From Rallus limicola (taxonomy: Eukaryota; Chordata; Aves; Gruiformes; Rallidae), in contig JAKCOZ010000005.1 of the NCBI GenBank assembly GCA_022605955.1, forward strand, positions 29,739,950 to 29,803,949: DNA of 64,000 bases. Direction: 5' to 3'. Below the pieces are notes generated by a model, which saw nothing but the letters and a program-made list of their open reading frames with translations, was not told the DNA's origin and made no database searches. This document shows, one piece after another, positions 57,641 to 64,000 of this stretch. Both the position numbers and the translations under genes were made by a program. The first letter of the stretch is position 1, and each line of letters opens with the position of its first letter.

Positions 57641-60600
57641 TCAGGAGGATATTACTACTCTGAAGTACATATAGTCACAGGTAGCATAGATGAAATTTGT
57701 TTTCTTACAATTTGAGAACTATTTAATACTAAAACTGATTTCTGATATATATATAATCATATCACATTTACGTTTTATATCATTGTATCATTTATATTGT
57801 CTGCATTGTAAAGCTAAGACTAGTGATGAAAACTTTTGGCCAGCTTCTGTAATAATTTTTCATGTTTAGCTGGTGTTTTAGGTCTTTGCCCTTGGAAATC
57901 TCCATTACTTCTCATCTACCCAACCTTGGGGAGTCCCAGCCTCACTGAGCAACCGAGAATAATACATCTAAGTCTACACAGAGTAAGTGAAGGCATCTCA
58001 GTTTTAGTCTGGAAAAATGGTCCCCAATGAAATCTTTTGAATATCAGCTTCAGCAGGTCTACTCAGTATGATTAGTGTCAACATGTGACCTTTTTGTTTA
58101 AAGAAAGGAACATTTCTTTCATAGAATCTTGTTAAATTTATCATTCAACAATTATTGTAATCATGACCTCTATTGTTCATCATTTCCTCTAAAATTTCTG
58201 CTTCTACATCAGCTTCTTTCTCAAGATATATATTCCCATTAGATACAAAACAGCCATTAATCTTAATGGAATCTATGCTCAGAAATGGAGTGAGAAAGAT
58301 ACCCAGGAGGTTTTGTCATATCTTTAAATTCGGTAACAAAAAAATTGATTTGAGCTAAATTCTGATAATGAATGCACAATGTTGAAGAATTAGAATTTAA
58401 AAATATATTTACATACTTCCTGAATGTATATTAGGGAGAATTGAAACAACACTTCTACTGAATTGTATGGCAGATTTCATTCTGTATCCTAAGAAATACT
58501 GCTCATTTTTTTGACACTGTAAGAAACAGAGTAGGGCGAACAGCTCATAAAAGCAGCTTACCTGAAAATTTGGGGTTTGTTTTTTTTGTTCCTTACCAGT
58601 GAACAGATGATGCTTTTTTATGAAGTATACCCTTTTTTATTTTTTCTTTGTCCCATACCTTTATGTTTAAAATTCAAAATTTGAATAGCAAAATTTACTA
58701 TTGCCCACATGGTTTTACCTCTGTTTCTGGACTTGATGTCTGTAAAATGCATGAAAAAAACCCCTTGAAAATGAGATTTAGTATGAGCATAAGCTGTTTA
58801 AAAAATTTCTGAAGTTTGTTTGTTTATGTTTTTGAACATCTCTTTTTAGAATGAGTTGTCAGGTTTTTTCACTGCAAATTTGTGGCAATATTACAATACT
58901 GCTACATGTGACTGATAAGAAAAATAAACCCACAATCAAAATAAAAAACTCAGTCATGGTAATTGTCCTTTAGAAGTTATGCTTTTGTGTATTAAAAATG
59001 GAGCAAACCTATTAAAATAGGAATATTTTGTTTTTAAATTAAAATCTTCATTGCATTTCTTTAAAAGTTTATCTCATAATACCTCTTTATTTTGAAGGAT
59101 CAGTTTGTGGAAGGGCATGTGAGAAAAACATTCAATCAGAAACTGGCAGTCAGTCAGTAGAGTGGCAAGAATTCGGTGGTAAACAATACTCTGTAAAATT
59201 GCCAGATTGAAAGGATCTGATGATTCCCACTTCTACAAGCTACTTGGACAATTTGAAACTATTTTTAAATGCTTGTGTTTTTAGAAACAAATGGTAACAC
59301 AGAACCACAAAAATAATTTTATGAAGAGTAGGTTAGGTGTTTATCTGTATTATATCTGCCCTAAGGAGAAAATTCAGACCACAGAGTATGTTTGTCACCA
59401 GAGATTGGGGCTATAACACATCAAAGCCTTGTGTGATTTTGATAGCTGGTGTGATTGGAGCCTATGGATAGCAACTGTGCCTTGGAACACAAAGTGTGTA
59501 ATATATGTAACTTTTCAAACATCACTAGAGATGAGAAGAAAATACAAACTATTCAAACAAAAATAACCTGAAGATTTACATTGGCACTGTAATGCAACTT
59601 GAGTAACATTATACTTTTCTTGAAAGCAATATTCAAATAAAATTGATCTATGGTCTTGCTTTACAAAATATTATATTGATTGTTTTGGGAAAAATAAAAA
59701 GAAATCCTTTGGTCTTGGGTAAAAAACATGTTCATTAATATTTAATCTTCCATTATATTTCTTCTATGTTTTCCCCAATTGGTGTCACATTTTCCCCCTG
59801 CATTTACTTCCTCCCTTGTAAGAAAATAAACAGACACAAAAAACCTGCCTAAACTAGGTGGGAAATTGAAGTCTCATTTCCCCACTTTATCATTCTTCTA
59901 GAAACGTTTTATAGTTGTATGTATTTGCACAGATGAAAATAAGCTATTACACCTAACTTTGTATCAGTTCTATTGCTAAGTAATGAACATTACATAGTTC
60001 TTTAGGCACAAACTGTTCTCAGTGTTCTTGGAAAAAAGATGCTAAAGCATTCGTGAATAATGTCAAATAAGATCATGTTTTATTTGAACAAATAAGTAGT
60101 ATGAACAAATATTTTGAGCATTATCCTTTCCCAGAGTGTGCATATTGACAGTGTGTAGTTACCATATGTAGTATGGTGGAGGAAAAGTCCTTATTTGGTT
60201 TCAAGATGATTAAACTACTGCCTCACTAAGTAATACTAACTAGAAGCAGAAATTAGACATCACACTAGAAACATAAGCTATTTTGTTATCCTAGCTTTCC
60301 ATTCAAAGCCACTGGAAATTCTTTTGCTTCAGCTCATTATCAGCTTGAAATATCTGACAAGAATCATCAGACTTCTAAATGTCATGGGGTGGGTTTTTTT
60401 GATTTTTTTGTTTTTTTTTACAGAAGCCTTGATGTTTGGATTGAACTCCCTTTGTATCATTTGAAAAAGAATAAAAGTGGCTTAATGGAAACAGTATAAG
60501 AAAACCCAGACTTCCTGCTCCTTAGGAAAAAAAAATGTTTATAAAGAAATTTGTAGGAAGCATTTGGCCATGATTTAGGGACCACTTTGAATTCTTCAGT

Positions 60601-61608
60601 TTGGCCTATTGTGAAGTAGATGGGATCATTTTCTTTTATACAATTTCTGCAATTCCATCTCACTCTTATTTTGGCACATAATTAGGAGTCAAGCATTCTG
60701 AGGGAGCAGGTTATACGGAAGCATATTTACAATAGAGATTTGAATAGGTTTTATGTACTCTAGCTATAGAGGCACAGTAACCTTTAATCACAACAAGGAT
60801 TAAAGTGAGAAGAAAATCTTGGTGATACTCTGTAGAAAGCATTTGCTTGCCACACTCATAAGTCCATGATTCCTGTTTGTTACTTTCAGGCTGTGAATCA
60901 ATAGCTACTATTGTGAGACCGAGATGAAACAGTAAGATAGTTGTAAATAAATCATTACACCAAAATGTTTTATTTTCAAAATGCAATGGTCCTGGCAACA
61001 AAAAGCTTTACTTCCAGTGAATCATTGGCAGGTACTTTCACATATTAAAATTATAGAATGTGTGAGGTTCTGGCAGGTTTCACTTAATTCCTGAAATGAT
61101 ATTTTATAAAATTTTACACATCTGTCATGCTTTTTTGTAAACTATTTTAAAAAACATTTTCCTTGTATTAAGGAATTGAGTCTGAACATTCTGGAAATAG
61201 GTCAATGTGTAATGTCATCATCTGTTTGCAAGACAGAGAAGCAGACAGAGGTTCAGCATTGATTATTTATGTACCATCTGTAAAATGGTCAACACTCTTA
61301 GCTTCTATTAATTCACACATGCAGTGATATAAATTATGATTGAGATGCTCTTCATAGTACTACTAGCATTCAATGTTCAGAAGACTGGATCTTACTTGAG
61401 TTGAAATAGGACATCAGTGATATAGAGGCTGTTTTGAGATTCCTCCAACTTAAAATTGTGCTATAGCCATAATCAGTGTCACTAGGTCACTTGGGATTGC
61501 TCTTCAGGTGACTAGCTGACTAGATATAAAGAAACAAAGTAAAAAAGGGTATTGATTTCAAGGGCCTTCTGAACTCATTAGGAAGATCTGTTACTATAGG
61601 TACAAAAA
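57641..61608. other. AT-rich gene desert
   Basis: No gene seen. Short AT-driven open frames (at most 96 codons) lack any known domain. There is a T-rich run at 60386-60420. Confidence 0.55.
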
Positions 61609-61663
61609 TCTCTCCTCCTTCCTTCCCCCTTCCCCCCTCTCCCTTCCCACCCTTCTCTCCCCT
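61609..61663 (+). repeat. Polypyrimidine tract
   Basis: Forty consecutive pyrimidines (61609-61648), one A, then fourteen more. This is a mirror-like C/T tract that could form triplex DNA, and it stands out in AT-rich surroundings. Confidence 0.85.
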
Positions 61664-64000
61664 GAGAGATTCAGTGATATTTTACATACCTATAATCATA
61701 AGTAGATTTGCAGTTACAATGTTACAACTGAAGGCAACATGAAAGCTCCTGTGTGAGTGCTAAATTCTCATCCTCTTTTAAGTAGCACTATGGCCATTTA
61801 TATTTAGGATAAGTGGAAAAAAACACATGTATGAGACCAAAGATTTCAGTTTTATTGACTGGTGGTTACAGTAACTAGAGCACCTTGTTAAGCCATGATC
61901 ACATTAAAAGTTTCTGCTTTTTCATACATGTCAGACAGTACCTTACTTGTGTGTCTCATGGTCACAGATTCTCTTAGTTATACAGCTTGAGCTAAATAGT
62001 TAATATTTGCTGAATCCTTTCCTAATTATGCTACTGGAACAAGTTGTTCCCCCACCACCCATGTATCTGCCTCCTACACACTACTTCCATTCAATTCCCC
62101 TGACAGACTCTATCAGATTGCACATACCCCTGTGCTTGATAATTTTTCTCAAGGTTTCTGCATCTGAAACATATCCCGCTTTGCAAGGATGGAAAGAAGA
62201 TGAACTCTAAATTCCTAGAGCAATAGAAACTTCTGGACAGCAGGTCCTGTAATGAACAGGAGTGATCCTTAGAAACAAAGTGAGGAGGGAAGAGCTTCAC
62301 TTCCCCCCTTAGATGTAGATATATAAATGTTATTTTTTATAAGTATGCTACATAATAGTTATATATGAATGTAACATATAAAATGTGCCACACATGCATA
62401 TGTAATGTTTTTCAGCTCACTTCACTGCTGAGAAACTTAAATCCTTTGTGGGTCTTTTAGAGTTAAGCTCATGCTTCCCAAGCATATAGAGAAGCTAAAC
62501 TAAACTCACACTGGCTGGTTCAGAATCAAGGACAATAGCAGATCCTTCAGAACTGCCCAGTTCTGCAACATTTGTAAGCTAGATAGCCTTTCAGCTACTC
62601 AGCCCATAGTGCACAATGTCTTTCTGATGTGTGTTAAGTTCATGTTTGTATTGAGAGCAAAAATATTTTTTGAATGTCATTTTCGGTTTTTGCTTCCACA
62701 GAGGCATGAATAGGACGACACACTCAGTGAAATGATAATTCCCTGGCTAAATAGATTTGGGTGTGATCAGAGCCATCTTTATTTTGTACAGAAAAACATT
62801 GGAATAATCTATTGATCTTGTGAAAAGTTGTGGTAAGAGAGAGCAAGCTGGGAAGAGATTGCTTTATTCATGTCTTCTCAAATTTTGAATAGGAAACCAC
62901 ATGAGGATACCAAGCTGTAAGGCAATCCAGTACAGCATGTGAATTTTAGAGCAGTTAAAAAGTCAACCTTGTAAAAAGAATTAAGTTCTCAACATTACCT
63001 ATAATAGAGATAGTGTTCTGCTATCACAATGCAGGCCAGACTAGGCCACCTAAGTTGGTATAAGAATCCAGAGAAGGAATAAAGTACCAGACATAGTGCA
63101 GCAGCAGGTGAGAGACTCTTATAAAGCAATTTTCGTGATATTTGTTATAGATCTCTAAACTAAAAATGAGCAATGGATAGAAAAGTGTATTACAACAAGT
63201 TCTATATTGTAGGTTATTGTGTTTTCAGCTGGAATGAACTTGATAATGAAGTCAGCTGAGGAAGAGCATAAAGGTCCCACACTGACAAGAAAAAGACATC
63301 CCCAAGGATAAGCCAACAGAAATGTTTTAACAATCACTGCAAGTACAGTAATATAGAATAGATTGTTACTAGCGACACTGAAGAAAATAATCAAGTAACC
63401 AAAACCAATGTTTAAACTCCAAATATAGGTTCCTGGTGTCTCTGAAAGGGAAAATAAATAGAGAATTTAAGTTTAGGATTTTGAGAGAGTAATAAGGATT
63501 ATCAGAAAGCACGTTTTACCAAATTACAGCATGCTGACACAAACAACAAAAGAGACAAAAGCCATTTTATCCAGTTCCAAACTGCATTAGTAATGGAGGA
63601 GGGGGAAGTCTGGTGGTTACTACCACAGGGAGAGCAAACTGGAATAATTTTGTGTTGTATCATCATTTAAGGTATCATTTTCACACAGATAAAGTCAACA
63701 TCTCATAAAGGTAAAATTATACATGCCTTCAACATATGCCCATAAATTCTTAAAAGACTTAGGTGAGTAATCTTTTGAATCAGTGGCTTGAATAAGACTG
63801 GAGGACTAGAGCCCCTCTGCCCATCTGGGAATCTGAACTGCCTGGAATTGAAGGCAGGACTTTGGCAGTGGTTCAGAAAAAAAATTACTATGATCCTGTA
63901 AAACAATGAAAGTTAAACTTTTTTTTTTTTAATTGGAGGCACCTGTTACCCTTTCCCTTTCTGTCTCTGAAAGAACTATGCAGCTTTTTTTAAAAAAAAA
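61664..64000. other. AT-rich gene desert to window end
   Basis: No gene or recognised repeat family. A T10 run at about 63920-63931 and an A-rich end. The sequence is cut by the window edge without any visible feature crossing it. Confidence 0.55.

Noticed and set aside
1..64000. CRISPR arrays, operons, tRNA or rRNA genes, integrative elements
   Set aside because: The window is vertebrate nuclear DNA. No array of regular direct repeats, no cloverleaf-like tRNA and no rRNA sequence was seen by reading, although small RNA genes could be missed without a covariance search.

Overview
The window looks like a bird genome centred on the 5' end of the FOXG1 (brain factor 1 / qin) locus. Three things point to a bird. 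The single-exon FOXG1 protein is intact and vertebrate-type (460 residues), with a short N-terminal low-complexity region. The 3' tail of a CR1 LINE lies at 50886-51031. A solo LTR at 51498-52561 belongs to a family I recognise from avian genomes. Overall repeat content is low, as in birds. No species name is claimed.

Layout. 1-1596 is a CpG-rich upstream region with a G-run/G-quadruplex tract, two inverted CCAAT boxes and a leader that holds a two-codon uORF, long T tracts, a GCC repeat and a uORF overlapping the main start codon. 1597-2979 is FOXG1. 2980 to about 3970 is its 3' UTR, with seed matches for miR-9, miR-200b/c/429 and miR-30 and a poly(A) signal at 3949. From 4 to about 20 kb lies a noncoding territory that is unusually CpG- and G/C-run-rich for intergenic DNA. 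It holds several GC-rich islands (about 9.6-10.45, 13.33-13.65, 17.9-18.5 and 19.1-19.4 kb), AT-rich homeodomain/POU/SOX-site-rich blocks that look like developmental enhancers, and scattered good splice-donor-like and TATA-like sequences. This is where mammals carry a FOXG1-linked lncRNA (LINC01551), and an avian counterpart is plausible but unproven.

From about 20 kb to the end the sequence becomes an AT-rich, CpG-poor gene desert with no recognisable protein-coding gene. It contains an RFX X-box-like palindrome (23656), a 72-bp tandem duplication (31.0-31.16 kb), several enhancer-like blocks and the two transposable-element remnants.

How it fits together. FOXG1 is a telencephalic transcriptional repressor controlled by distant enhancers. 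The rest of the window is most simply read as its downstream regulatory landscape. I did not find a new protein system. The most checkable novelties are the uORF arrangement, the possible downstream lncRNA promoters, and the solo LTR with an apparent 5-bp target-site duplication. Regulatory calls rest on motif reading only; no conservation or expression data were available.
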